DNA of 64,000 bases from Candidatus Melainabacteria bacterium (GCA_016699165.1 CP064963.1:4216001-4280000); one strand, 5' to 3'; counted from the stretch's first letter, positions 45,639-54,274 are shown. Notes: generated by a model from the letters alone, not told the origin. A program made the numbers and translations.

Positions 45639-47084
45639 TCATAAAATTGCCTTTTTTCTTAATTCTAAAAGTCGATTTTCATCTAAAGACAAAGCTTTGG
45701 CCACTTCGTCCCATTCGCCAAAGGGACGCTTTTGCAAAAGCACTTCTAATTCTTTAGCTTTGAGATCAAGGGCAGCTTTTAATTTTTCTGGCGTTGCCTT
45801 ATTGAGGTCAATCCTTATTATGTGAACCGATATCGGTTTAAGTACAGCACCGCGCTTGGTCAAAATGCCAAGCTCGCCAGGTGTCAAAAATAGACGCTCT
45901 GAACACTGGGTAAGATTTTCAAATGGTCTAAGGTCTACGATTTTCTGCGCCAATTCTTTGCCAGCGCCCAGGATATCCATTATGTCGCGACGTGTGGCAC
46001 TATTGATGTCTACTGGTGTAAAGGCTGCGGTAGCGCCGTTGTCTTGGATTGTTTGCAATCGCTCTGCTTTAATGATTTTTTGATCGACAAGATCTTGAAG
46101 TGAATAAAATTGACGAGCAGCAATAAGTCTGTCCACTTCGCCTTCGGTCAATCCCAGATGGTGATTGAGTTCTCGACGAGAGGCAGTATTTATATTTATC
46201 TGGGCTTGCCACGATTGGGCAATGGTTGGAGTTTGAGTACGCAACACGTCGCGAATTAAGTTTAAGCCTTTGTCGAGCAAAACCTGACAGCGAGCGATTC
46301 TGCGCGCCGGGCTATCTCCAGATAAGTTCAGCACTTCACAGCATTCTTTCATAGTCATTTCTTGACCAGATTTTGAATGCTTTGTCAGTCCCATTGCAAA
46401 CAAACAATCAATTACTTCCAGTGCTTCTTTATTTGCAGATTGGCTATCGGCAAGTAATTTGGCAAGCACTTGTCTGACTTGATTTAATTCACCAACTTGT
46501 TCGTTTGAAAGAGCAATATTTTCTGGTATGGCATTTGTGTCTGCTGCAATATTCTCGCGCGGATCTTTATCACCTTCTTCAAGGTACATGTCTTGAAGAG
46601 TGTTTTGTTCCCATTGCCATTCGGCTTTAATATAATCTACAACAAGGTTATGTACTGAGCGTTGAATGTAGCCTGGTAAGAGGACCTTGAATCCATCTTG
46701 AGTCTTTTCGTTTAATTGTTTTTTGAGAGCGTGACATAGTTTTTCTGCCGCATCTAAAGAAAGAGAAACGCAATTTCCCTTCTGCTCGTCTTTGGCAAGA
46801 TGGCGCATTTGCCAGAATCTGCGCAAGCTTTGATTGAATTCAAGCATTTTGGCAATTTGAGGCTGAAAATAATTGTTGCGCAAAAGTATTATAAAGCCGT
46901 CGCGCTGCCCTTCTTGCAAGCTCAAACACCTAGAGTAGATATTTTGAGCGCCAATTGCTTTTAAGAAATCAAATACTAATTTTTTGCCGCTGCGCTCATC
47001 ATGCGGCATCGCTTCATATACGTCTTTCCACTCAGGCACGATCGCCAGTATTTCTTCCACTTCTGTTTTATTAGAAAGAGGCAT
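45639..47084 (-). CDS. sigma-70-like protein fused to three ComEA-type helix-hairpin-helix units
   Basis: The 481 residues contain, from about 125 to 290, a sigma-70-like section: GYIQRSVHNLVVDYIKAEW resembles region 2 (entry and core-binding helices), and MTMKECCEVLNLSG...ARRIARCQVLLDKGL resembles the region 4 helix-turn-helix. After that come three repeats of the ININTAS/VDINSAT/IDLNKAT type (about 312, 375 and 430), each a helix-hairpin-helix as in ComEA, which bind DNA without sequence preference. A sigma-like domain with three HhH units is a combination I do not know. Start ATG 47084 overlaps the stop of the membrane gene (TAATG). The fold of the first part is my reading of motifs and needs a profile search. 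Confidence 0.65.
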   Translation of the reverse strand: MPLSNKTEVEEILAIVPEWKDVYEAMPHDERSGKKLVFDFLKAIGAQNIYSRCLSLQEGQRDGFIILLRNNYFQPQIAKMLEFNQSLRRFWQMRHLAKDEQKGNCVSLSLDAAEKLCHALKKQLNEKTQDGFKVLLPGYIQRSVHNLVVDYIKAEWQWEQNTLQDMYLEEGDKDPRENIAADTNAIPENIALSNEQVGELNQVRQVLAKLLADSQSANKEALEVIDCLFAMGLTKHSKSGQEMTMKECCEVLNLSGDSPARRIARCQVLLDKGLNLIRDVLRTQTPTIAQSWQAQININTASRRELNHHLGLTEGEVDRLIAARQFYSLQDLVDQKIIKAERLQTIQDNGATAAFTPVDINSATRRDIMDILGAGKELAQKIVDLRPFENLTQCSERLFLTPGELGILTKRGAVLKPISVHIIRIDLNKATPEKLKAALDLKAKELEVLLQKRPFGEWDEVAKALSLDENRLLELRKKAIL

Positions 47085-47530
47085 TAAATTGAGTCGAGTC
47101 CTGGAAGTTGAGCGGGTACGTCATTAATTTCGTCGTGTGCCGTGAGCATAATGTGACTTACACAAGTCCAGGATATCCAGAGCAGAAAGGCAAAGAAAGC
47201 CATGATAACTGTGACTTTGATGTCTTTGATTTCTTTTTTCTTCTTGGAGCTTTGAGCCAAAACATTTTTATCGAGACTATACATAAGCATTATCAAAATG
47301 GCTATACCCAATCCTACCGAACCTGAGCGCAGCGCCTCATTGCGAGCCTCTTGCGCATATTTGGTGGGTACGGGCGCGTTGGCTTCCAGGCTGCCTGGAC
47401 GCCATGGTTTTTCTGCGCGCTGATAAGTGAAAAGATATGGTGCAGCAAATGCCATCACCAGGACCAAGATCTTTATGTAGAGCTTGTTAATTGGTTTTTT
47501 GTCTGCCTGCGAAGTGGGTTCTTTTTCCAT
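47084..47530 (-). CDS. two-span membrane protein of unknown function
   Basis: The 148 residues have two hydrophobic segments (about 18-38, KILVLVMAFAAPYLFTY; about 75-85 and 105-130, VIMAFFAFLLWISWTCVSHI), with a polar Lys-rich loop between (AQSSKKKKEIKD). The first gene of a likely operon with the sigma-like/HhH gene (stop overlaps the next start) and the 402-aa gene. It is divergent from the trypsin-like protease gene; the 120-bp gap must hold both promoters. Its position suggests a membrane anchor or anti-sigma-like role, which is inference only. Confidence 0.65.
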   Translation of the reverse strand: MEKEPTSQADKKPINKLYIKILVLVMAFAAPYLFTYQRAEKPWRPGSLEANAPVPTKYAQEARNEALRSGSVGLGIAILIMLMYSLDKNVLAQSSKKKKEIKDIKVTVIMAFFAFLLWISWTCVSHIMLTAHDEINDVPAQLPGLDSI

Positions 47531-47650
47531 TAAATGATTCTTGAAAACGTCGTAATTAAATGCCAGAAGGCTGCAACATGTCTAAATTCTACAGTCTTAT
47601 ATTAGCCTCCTCATAGAGTAATATGGTATTTGTTGAGAAATTAGGAAGTT

Positions 47651-48952
47651 ATGAAGTCATCCGACCGGCAATTTGGACTGGAAGTCGACACTGAAGCAGT
47701 GGGAAATTCTCTGGCTCAAATCATAGTTCTTGACAATGGGCAAGAGCAAGTCATCGGTCAGGCCTGGCTTGCAGCACCCAACAAGCTGGTTACATGTGCA
47801 CATGTCATTAGTAAATATTTGAACAATCCAGAACTTTTGATTGTCAAGTTTTTAGCTTCGGGAAATACCTATAATTTAGGTCTGGGTGGCAAGATTCATT
47901 TGCATCCCAAATTTCAAGTAGATGCTGGCAAAGAAAAACTGGTCAAATTCGACCTTGTTGTTTTAGAAGTCGAGCTTAGCTTGCCCGAGTCGCAAGCAAA
48001 ACCAATACCAATTGCATTTGATATGAAATTGCCTGCTCAAGAGTCTCTTTGTGCCATTCGTTATCCTTCGCACCTTGGTCAATTTACCACCACCGTTTCG
48101 CCTGTTGCTCAAGTAGGACGCTTTTTGGGACCGCTAAAAAAAGACGATCCTTATCACTTGTTGCATGACCTGGCATTAGCACCAGGAGACTCAGGCTGTC
48201 CGCTTATGAGCGGGAATTATCTGGTTGCCATTCACTGCGGTGACACAGCCACTCTACCTGGGTTGAATTTGCCAACGACAGCCATTCGCCTTGCAGTATC
48301 GGTTGATGCACTAAAAGAGCTTGGCATCAAAGGCAGCTCGCCTGTTGCAAGCAATCGTACATTGACCACTGTGGCTCAGGGGGTGGTTGCGTTTCTGCTC
48401 GTAGGACTAATTAGTTTTGCCATTTTGTCGGCATTTCTTGTGCTCCCTAAATTGGGTGCCGACGGAAAAGAGGGGACGCGAATAAGACCGATATCAGTGA
48501 TGTTTACAAAGCCCCTGAATGGTTACAAGTTAGCAGAAGAAGTTGAGATTGCCCTTCGAACTCAATCTGATTGCTATGTCTATCTTTTTTATATTGAAAA
48601 CAACAAAGCATTAGTTCTTTTTCCACCTATCAAAACAGACAAGTCCGCTCGCATAGCAGGCGGTGCCACGCGAATCGTGGACGGTTATGGTATTTATAAA
48701 TTGAAAGCTGACCCAAGTCCAAATGGAAAATTGCACTTGCTCGCCCTAATTTCTTCAGTACCTCCCGTAGAGGATAAGGCAATGGAGGAAGCGGTCAAAA
48801 CCAACGCCTGCCAATTGCCAATCGACGGTGACACATTGCTTCAACGAATCGACAATTTAAGGACCCAAAATCCTGACGAAGTTTTTTATGAAGTGATAGA
48901 CGCTCCCAGAGCGACCATCACATCTGGTGAAGAATTAAGTCAAGCACACTAA
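47651..48952 (+). CDS. trypsin-like serine protease with central membrane span and DUF4384-like C-terminus
   Basis: The 433 residues have an N-terminal chymotrypsin-fold protease (about 15-225) with His51 (VTCAHVIS), Asp101 (KFDLVVLE) and Ser181 (APGDSGCPL), all present. A single membrane helix follows (about 243-266), then a DUF4384-like domain (about 280-400: DCYVYLFYIENNKALVLFPP). There is no signal peptide, so the most direct topology is protease inside the cell and the DUF4384-like part outside. AGGAAG lies just before ATG 47651. It is divergent from the sigma-like operon and 20 nt upstream of another DUF4384-like exported protein, suggesting they work together. Confidence 0.85.
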   Translation: MKSSDRQFGLEVDTEAVGNSLAQIIVLDNGQEQVIGQAWLAAPNKLVTCAHVISKYLNNPELLIVKFLASGNTYNLGLGGKIHLHPKFQVDAGKEKLVKFDLVVLEVELSLPESQAKPIPIAFDMKLPAQESLCAIRYPSHLGQFTTTVSPVAQVGRFLGPLKKDDPYHLLHDLALAPGDSGCPLMSGNYLVAIHCGDTATLPGLNLPTTAIRLAVSVDALKELGIKGSSPVASNRTLTTVAQGVVAFLLVGLISFAILSAFLVLPKLGADGKEGTRIRPISVMFTKPLNGYKLAEEVEIALRTQSDCYVYLFYIENNKALVLFPPIKTDKSARIAGGATRIVDGYGIYKLKADPSPNGKLHLLALISSVPPVEDKAMEEAVKTNACQLPIDGDTLLQRIDNLRTQNPDEVFYEVIDAPRATITSGEELSQAH

Positions 48953-48972
48953 TCAAAGGAAGATAGATCGCC

Positions 48973-49911
48973 ATGAATAGAAAGAGTAAGTTTGCTTCGA
49001 GCCTTTTAGCTTTGACCATGCTTTCGAGTCTAGGATTCTCGAGCGTAGCGTTTGCTGATGAGAAGAGCGAACCTACTAAGGAAGAAATTGAAAATTCCAA
49101 AGATAGAGGTCTGTTTGTCGATCCACTAGGACAAGCAAAGAAGTCTACTAAACCACCAGTCGAAGTCAAAACCAATGTAAGCCAAGACCCAGTCAAAGAC
49201 AGCAAGAAGAAAGAAGTCAAAAAGACTCAGACTAAAGTTGCCACCGAAAAAACTGAAAAAACAGTGAAGAAAGTGGCGGTGAAAAAAGTCACTCCTGCTG
49301 AAAAAACGGCTAAGGTAGCGGCTGTTTCTGAAAAAATTGAAAGTCCCATTCAGAAAGCATCTTTTGTAAATGGCGAACAAGTGATTGCTGCATGGTTGAA
49401 TAAGAAAGGTAATTCACCTAAATATAAAGACGGTGAAAAACTTACTGTGACTGTTGCTGCAAGCCAAGATTGCAATCTTATGATATTCAATTACGATGGT
49501 GGCACTCTCACCCAAATTTTCCCTAACGAAAATCAATCCGAACCTTTGTTGCGGGCTGGAGAAACTGTCGAAGTCGGTGGAGCTGAAAGCAGCTTTGAAT
49601 ATCAAGCAAGCAACACAAGCGATAAGCCGTCAAACGAAAAGATTTTTGTCTACGCTTATCCGGTTAAATCGCATAGCGCTCCAATTACAGTAGCTATGAA
49701 TCCGGTTCAAAGCTCGCCCTTTCGATCGGCTGAAATGTCCCTTGAAAAATATCGCGACCTAGTTAACGAGTCCAAAGTATTTTTTGCAAGAAAAGTAAAA
49801 GTGGTGCCTAAAGCCACTGCTGATGGTGGCTCGCCTTTGAAGCTAGCAAGCCTTGAAGAGCAAGGTGCTGGCGTGAACAAAGTCGAACTTTCACTCACCA
49901 TAGAAAAATAA
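48973..49911 (+). CDS. exported DUF4384-like protein with Lys-rich linker
   Basis: The 312 residues have a signal peptide (LLALTMLSSLGFSSVAFADE), a long Lys/Val/Thr/Glu-rich linker (about 55-130), and a C-terminal DUF4384-like domain (about 150-235: GEKLTVTVAASQDCNLMIFNYDGG, FPNENQSEPLLRAGETVEVG). This domain is often found fused to proteases, caspases and TPRs in cyanobacteria; its role is unknown. It lies 20 nt after the protease-DUF4384 gene, in the same operon. A terminator follows at 49951. The basic linker suggests contact with an acidic surface such as peptidoglycan-associated polymers or DNA, but that is speculation. Confidence 0.75.
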   Translation: MNRKSKFASSLLALTMLSSLGFSSVAFADEKSEPTKEEIENSKDRGLFVDPLGQAKKSTKPPVEVKTNVSQDPVKDSKKKEVKKTQTKVATEKTEKTVKKVAVKKVTPAEKTAKVAAVSEKIESPIQKASFVNGEQVIAAWLNKKGNSPKYKDGEKLTVTVAASQDCNLMIFNYDGGTLTQIFPNENQSEPLLRAGETVEVGGAESSFEYQASNTSDKPSNEKIFVYAYPVKSHSAPITVAMNPVQSSPFRSAEMSLEKYRDLVNESKVFFARKVKVVPKATADGGSPLKLASLEEQGAGVNKVELSLTIEK

Positions 49912-49950
49912 ATCGCGTAAAGTAAACTGGCTTCATGCCAGGGTAAAAAG

Positions 49951-49985
49951 AAAAGTGTCCCAAGCCGCCCTTGAGACACTTTTTT
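49951..49985. terminator. bidirectional Rho-independent terminator
   Basis: AAAAGTGTC-C-CAAG, short loop, CTTG-A-GACACTTTT with T-runs on both strands. It lies between the stops of the convergent DUF4384 and superoxide dismutase genes. Confidence 0.85.
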
Positions 49986-50003
49986 ATTGCTTCAATTCAG
50001 AAA

Positions 50004-50816
50004 CTAGACTGTGGCATCCCATCCAGAAGGATGTTTGCTTGCTGCAGCAAAACGCTTAGAGACAACTTCCCAGTTTAGATTGCCCAGAAAAGCATCCAAA
50101 TATTTTGGTCTGTCTACGCCGTAATCGATCATATAAGCATGTTCGTAGACATCGAGCACAAGCACTGGAACGATATTTGCTGGAGAGAAAATATTATGTG
50201 TATCCAGAGCAAAAGCATCGAGTGTTCCCGATCTTGTGTTCCATCCAATGATTACCCAACCACGCGCACTTTTGCCTGCGGCTTTTAAGAAGTCTGCAAA
50301 CTTGGCTTGCGAACCCCATCTATCGTCGATGGCAGCTTTTAAATTGCCTGTAGGTCCGTCGCCTTTTTTGCCCAGGTTACCGAAATAAAATTCGTGATAA
50401 ACCACACCGTTTACTGCAAAGCTTTGCTCAATGAGCAATTCGCGAACGGTTGAATAAGTAGCATTTGCTGTGGTCAAGTCTACGTCTTTCAATGATTTTG
50501 AAATGGCGTTGGCTTTATCTACATAGCCTGTGTAGAGTTTTAAATGTTGTTTGATTTGCGACGCAGAGAGCCCATCGAGCGATCCTGCTAGTGCGTTGAA
50601 GTCTTTTGCGACGTATGGTGCTTCAGCAGATCCTTTGCCGGAGCCTGAAGCAGCAGAAGTAGCGGCTGCTTCGATATTGGCAGCGTTAGCACCTGAGCCA
50701 ACTAGTGTTCCGACAGACGCAGCCATGGCGCCCATCATCAGTATTTCGCGTCTGGTCACAAGACCACTTTTAGTAACTTCATAGTTACCAATTAATTTTT
50801 CGTTTTCACGTGTCAT
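50004..50816 (-). CDS. Tat-exported Fe/Mn superoxide dismutase
   Basis: From ATG 50816 (AAGGAGG about 8 nt before it) it has 270 residues. A twin-arginine signal is visible: TRREILMMGAMAASVGTLVG (about 21-40), with cleavage near GANA. The mature enzyme has the Fe/Mn SOD ligands: His in IKQHLKLYTGYV, His in VVYHEFYFGNL, Asp and His in DVYEHAYMIDYG. The motif DTHNIFSPANIVPVLVLD is slightly unusual for a cytoplasmic SOD. The family dismutes superoxide to oxygen and hydrogen peroxide, with Fe or Mn as cofactor; the sequence alone does not tell which. Export via Tat fits a folded metalloenzyme. The upstream extension to 50978 is not needed. Divergent from the malic enzyme. Confidence 0.88.
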   Translation of the reverse strand: MTRENEKLIGNYEVTKSGLVTRREILMMGAMAASVGTLVGSGANAANIEAAATSAASGSGKGSAEAPYVAKDFNALAGSLDGLSASQIKQHLKLYTGYVDKANAISKSLKDVDLTTANATYSTVRELLIEQSFAVNGVVYHEFYFGNLGKKGDGPTGNLKAAIDDRWGSQAKFADFLKAAGKSARGWVIIGWNTRSGTLDAFALDTHNIFSPANIVPVLVLDVYEHAYMIDYGVDRPKYLDAFLGNLNWEVVSKRFAAASKHPSGWDATV

Positions 50817-50951
50817 TAGCAAATCCTCCTTGTCAACCAGCTTTCTTGCAAGCTCTGTGACATAGCGGTTGAGCTTAACACATTTTTTTAAAGAAGCGAA
50901 AGCCAATGCGTGGCAAGATCTATCTGTATCGATACTATCCGGGGAATCATA

Positions 50952-52409
50952 ATGAGCTCGACCAATTTGAACGCCCAAGCAAAAGTCAAAACCAAAACCA
51001 GCGCCAGTTATAGTTTGACGCTCAGACTGAAAATGCTCAACAACCCAGGCAGTCTAGGGCTTGTAACGTCCAAGATAGGCGAATTAGGCGCCGATATTGG
51101 CGCTATCGACATTAGTGGATTTGACGGCGATTCAATTGTCCGCGATCTCACTGTAATGGTGCGAGACGAAGAGCATGGGGAAAATCTGGTGACTGAGTTA
51201 AAAAAACTCAACGGCTGTCAGGTGGTGAATGTTTCTGATCGAACTTTTTTGATGCATCTAGGTGGAAAAATCAGAGTGACTAACAAAGTTAAGTTAGCCA
51301 CTCGCGATGATCTTTCGATGGCTTACACGCCTGGTGTTGCACGTGTTTGCATGGCTATTCATCACAATGTCGAGAAAGCATATAACCTCACTATCAAAGG
51401 AAATACAGTAGCCGTGCTAACTGATGGATCGGCGGTGCTCGGGCTTGGAAATATTGGTCCGGAAGCGGCGATGCCTGTGATGGAAGGCAAATGCATGCTC
51501 TTTAAAGAATTCGGAAAAGTGGATGCCTTTCCGATTTGTTTAAATACGCAAGATACAGAAGAAATTATCAATGCGGTCAAATACCTTGCCCCTGTATTTG
51601 GTGGCATCAATCTAGAAGATATTTCAGCGCCGCGTTGTTTTGAAATTGAAACCAGGCTGAAAAAAGAACTTGATATTCCAGTCTTCCACGACGACCAACA
51701 CGGCACAGCGATTGTGGTTTTGGCCGCGCTAATAAATTCGGTGAAATTAGTGGGCAAGAAGATTGAAGATTTAAAAGTAATTGTGAGTGGTGTTGGTGCT
51801 GCTGGTGTGGCTTGCTCCAAAATTCTTATGAGTGCTGGTGTTAAAAACGTAATAGGTTTCGACCGCCAGGGTGCCATTTATAAAAATCGAGACAATCTCA
51901 ATTTTATGAAAGAGTGGTTTGCCGAGCATACAAACCCAGAAAATTTCAAAGGCACTGTTTCAGAAGCATTACGTGGTGCCGATTTGTATCTTGGACTGTC
52001 TGGTCCAGGAAGTGTTAGTGCAGAAGCAATTGGCACTATGGGAAAAGACGCTATTGTTTTTGCTATGGCAAATCCAACTCCTGAAGTAATGCCTGAGGAA
52101 GTGGCGGGATTTGTGCGCATAATGGCTACGGGTCGCTCTGACTATCCTAATCAAATAAACAATGTGCTTGCATTTCCAGGCATCTTTAGAGGTGCGCTTG
52201 ATGTGCGAGCCAAAGACATTAACGAAGAGATGAAACTTGCTGCGGCTCACGCCATTGCCGCTGTTATTTCTGAGCGCGAATTGAACGAAGACTACATAAT
52301 TCCAGGTGTGTTTAATCCAGCCGTGGCCGAAAACGTTGCTAAAGCTGTGGCAGAGGCTGCCGTTAGGACGGGAGTGGCAAGAAAATTTAGCCCGGATGAG
52401 ATAATTTGA
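50952..52409 (+). CDS. NAD(P)-dependent malic enzyme with N-terminal ACT domain
   Basis: From ATG 50952 it has 485 residues. The first ~85 form an ACT-type regulatory domain (LTLRLKMLNNPGSLGLVTSKIGELGADI). A short-type malic enzyme core follows: YTPGVARVCMAI, GNTVAVLTDGSAVLGLGNIG, the metal-site residues in VFHDDQHGTAIV, SGVGAAGVACSKILMSAG as the nucleotide loop, and SGPGSVSAEA and MANPTPEV. It decarboxylates malate to pyruvate. The ACT domain suggests allosteric control by an amino acid or other small molecule. The start is taken 14 codons inside the open frame, where GGGGAA lies upstream. Confidence 0.92.
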   Translation: MSSTNLNAQAKVKTKTSASYSLTLRLKMLNNPGSLGLVTSKIGELGADIGAIDISGFDGDSIVRDLTVMVRDEEHGENLVTELKKLNGCQVVNVSDRTFLMHLGGKIRVTNKVKLATRDDLSMAYTPGVARVCMAIHHNVEKAYNLTIKGNTVAVLTDGSAVLGLGNIGPEAAMPVMEGKCMLFKEFGKVDAFPICLNTQDTEEIINAVKYLAPVFGGINLEDISAPRCFEIETRLKKELDIPVFHDDQHGTAIVVLAALINSVKLVGKKIEDLKVIVSGVGAAGVACSKILMSAGVKNVIGFDRQGAIYKNRDNLNFMKEWFAEHTNPENFKGTVSEALRGADLYLGLSGPGSVSAEAIGTMGKDAIVFAMANPTPEVMPEEVAGFVRIMATGRSDYPNQINNVLAFPGIFRGALDVRAKDINEEMKLAAAHAIAAVISERELNEDYIIPGVFNPAVAENVAKAVAEAAVRTGVARKFSPDEII

Positions 52410-52451
52410 TATAGTAGCCAATAGAACCTGGTTTGAATTTGAGGGACTCGC

Positions 52452-52715
52452 ATGTCTGAAGTAGAAAAAAGACGCCGCAAAATTGAAGCTGAAAGCCGCT
52501 TGCGCCAGGAAAGAGAGCGGGAAGAGCGCCGCAAAAAAGAAGAGTTGGAACGCCGTCGCAATAAAGAAAATCATGAGCGCTATCGCATGCAGCAAATGGC
52601 TGTACAGAAGCAAAAAGAGAAAAAACTAGCCAACGAAAAAGAGTCGGAAGATAGAACCGAAAAACTTGTGGCTGAGTTAGATAAAAAGAAGGCAGAACGC
52701 AAAAAACAAACATAG
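52452..52715 (+). CDS. small charged coiled-coil protein
   Basis: The 87 residues are almost all Arg, Lys, Glu, Gln and Asn in one continuous helix (coiled coil about 3-85), with no signal peptide. GAGGGAC lies before ATG 52452, 42 nt after the malic enzyme stop. Such proteins may bind nucleic acid or act as scaffold, but no family is visible. Real gene judged from ribosome site and position, although composition-driven open frames of this kind can be chance. Confidence 0.55.
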   Translation: MSEVEKRRRKIEAESRLRQEREREERRKKEELERRRNKENHERYRMQQMAVQKQKEKKLANEKESEDRTEKLVAELDKKKAERKKQT

Positions 52716-52724
52716 GTTTTTTGC

Positions 52725-52919
52725 TTAAAAACAACCCTTGTCCTGGTTTGGTTTATGGTCCAGAAGTGGTTTGCTTAAAACACGCTTGCTCACTTTAGGC
52801 TTTGCTCCAGTCAGAAATTGAACATATTTTTCTGCCATGTTAAACAAGAATTTGTCGCCACAGCACGAGTCTTCCACTTTATGAATTTTTCGTTTGGGCA
52901 TGATATTGAATTCGTTCAT
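52725..52919 (-). CDS. small protein with a CC motif
   Basis: From ATG 52919 (GGAG 6 nt before) it has 64 residues: a basic start (NIMPKRKIHKVED), then SCCGDKF and a short helical/amphipathic part (FLFNMAEKYVQFLTG), ending in GCF. The cysteine pair could bind metal. It lies tail-to-tail with the small coiled-coil gene and 46 nt before the cytochrome P460-like start on the other strand. No family recognised; the short length keeps the confidence low. Confidence 0.45.
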   Translation of the reverse strand: MNEFNIMPKRKIHKVEDSCCGDKFLFNMAEKYVQFLTGAKPKVSKRVLSKPLLDHKPNQDKGCF

Positions 52920-52965
52920 ATCAATCTCCAATAATTGGTCCCAACTTTCATTATAATGTCAAAGT

Positions 52966-53580
52966 ATGAAGAGTGCTCATGCAAAATTTATTGCAGTTGT
53001 GTTTCTGGCGGTATGCCTTGCTCCGCAAGCTTTTGGCGATGCGCCAATTAAAGACTCAGAAAAGTCTCAGACTAATAATCCCCAGTTTCACAAAGCCTTG
53101 CTCGACATAGCCGCCAAATACACGAGCTACGGCAAAGTAGACGATATGGCTAAATGGGCTCCCTGGTTATGTGCGGCACCACCACCGCCCAAAGCCAGAG
53201 TCAGTATGAGCAGTGATAGCGATACTCACGGTCGAAAGCTGTATTATTTGTTTGCTGCTAATCGAAATGAATACGTGGCTAAAAAGCCTCCACAAGTGGG
53301 ACAGACAGTAGTTAAAGAGTCTTGGGTCCCTCAGGTTGGAGTGGTAAATACTGCCGGTGTTTCACCTAAACTTTCTCATCAAAGCGATTTGTTTATTATG
53401 ACCAAACTAGACCCTGCTACAAAAGACACTGACGAAGGCTGGATTTATGGAACTGTCACTTCAGATGGAAAAACAGTTACGTCTGCTGGTCGAGTCGAAT
53501 CTTGCATGAAATGTCATATCCAAGCCAAAAATGACCGACTGTTTGGAATGAAAGAAAATCTGCCGGTTATTGGTAATTAG
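52966..53580 (+). CDS. cytochrome P460-like exported haem protein
   Basis: The 204 residues have a signal peptide (FIAVVFLAVCLAPQAFGD). A P460-like domain follows, with the haem-binding CMKCH motif near the C-terminus (about 184-188), TSAGRVESCMKCHIQAK around it, and upstream KLYYLFAANRNEYVA, VKESWVPQ and TDEGWIYGTVTSDGK, in the order typical of the cytochrome P460/c'-beta family. P460 enzymes oxidise hydroxylamine in some organisms, but most homologues are uncharacterised. A TATAAT lies 8 nt before ATG 52966, suggesting a leaderless message. It leads a row of membrane-anchored genes (5 nt to the next). Confidence 0.8.
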   Translation: MKSAHAKFIAVVFLAVCLAPQAFGDAPIKDSEKSQTNNPQFHKALLDIAAKYTSYGKVDDMAKWAPWLCAAPPPPKARVSMSSDSDTHGRKLYYLFAANRNEYVAKKPPQVGQTVVKESWVPQVGVVNTAGVSPKLSHQSDLFIMTKLDPATKDTDEGWIYGTVTSDGKTVTSAGRVESCMKCHIQAKNDRLFGMKENLPVIGN

Positions 53581-53585
53581 CACGA

Positions 53586-54269
53586 GTGGCAAATGCAAAT
53601 TATTCTGGAAAAAATTCACCCAAGGTGATAATCATTGTCTTGCTGACACTGTTTGCTGTTTTTATTATTGTCGCTGTTTATTTGGTTGAAAATACTCCTG
53701 TCAAATATGTTCCAGAGCTAATAGACAAAGTTTCGGACAAAGTTGGCAATCGTTTTTATTTTGAAAATCCAAGCGACAAAGTTTTAAAAGAACGATTTCT
53801 TAAGTGCAAAGAGTCTTATGAATCTTTAGTTAAAATGACAAAGGAAGATGGCGTAGATCGACTTGATGAAAGTCTGCTTTCCTATGTCGATGACAATGAA
53901 AAGCCGCAATTCATGCCGGGCACGCTTGGTGGAAAACTGAAAGGCAAAATAAATCAGAGAAGATTTTTTATCTATCACGAGCTCTTGTGCGAATGCAAAG
54001 TAAGATCAATCGCTCGTCTGCTTGAACAAAGAGACAAATCTCAAGGAGTGAGATTTTTGGTTTTTACAGAAACTGGAATTCAGAATTCGAATAATCCAGG
54101 CTCCCAAAAATATGTAGTGTACTTAGAGCGCGACGATTATTCTACTGTAGAAAACACGGATAAAGCAAAGCCAGATAAGAACGGCTGCGTCAATGCGTTA
54201 GTGAAAATTGAGCCGCATTGGTATATTTGGAGATACACATTTAAGCCCCAAGACAGAAAACTTTTTTGA
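53586..54269 (+). CDS. membrane-anchored protein, intact paralogue of the frameshifted gene
   Basis: The 227 residues (GTG start) have an N-terminal transmembrane helix (about 13-36, VIIIVLLTLFAVFIIVAVYLV) and an extracytoplasmic part with YELL-type helices. A C-terminal domain (about 125-227) contains HELLCECKVRSI and ends in VKIEPHWYIWRYTF. The next gene has the same layout with PSDK.L.E, YRELMKSCKVEDI and QIEPKSHWFVWLW, so they are paralogues. The region follows the P460-like gene after 5 nt, as one operon. Family not recognised; the conserved pair EP..W/HWx.W suggests a shared domain. Confidence 0.7.
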   Translation: MANANYSGKNSPKVIIIVLLTLFAVFIIVAVYLVENTPVKYVPELIDKVSDKVGNRFYFENPSDKVLKERFLKCKESYESLVKMTKEDGVDRLDESLLSYVDDNEKPQFMPGTLGGKLKGKINQRRFFIYHELLCECKVRSIARLLEQRDKSQGVRFLVFTETGIQNSNNPGSQKYVVYLERDDYSTVENTDKAKPDKNGCVNALVKIEPHWYIWRYTFKPQDRKLF

Positions 54270-54274
54270 ACTGA

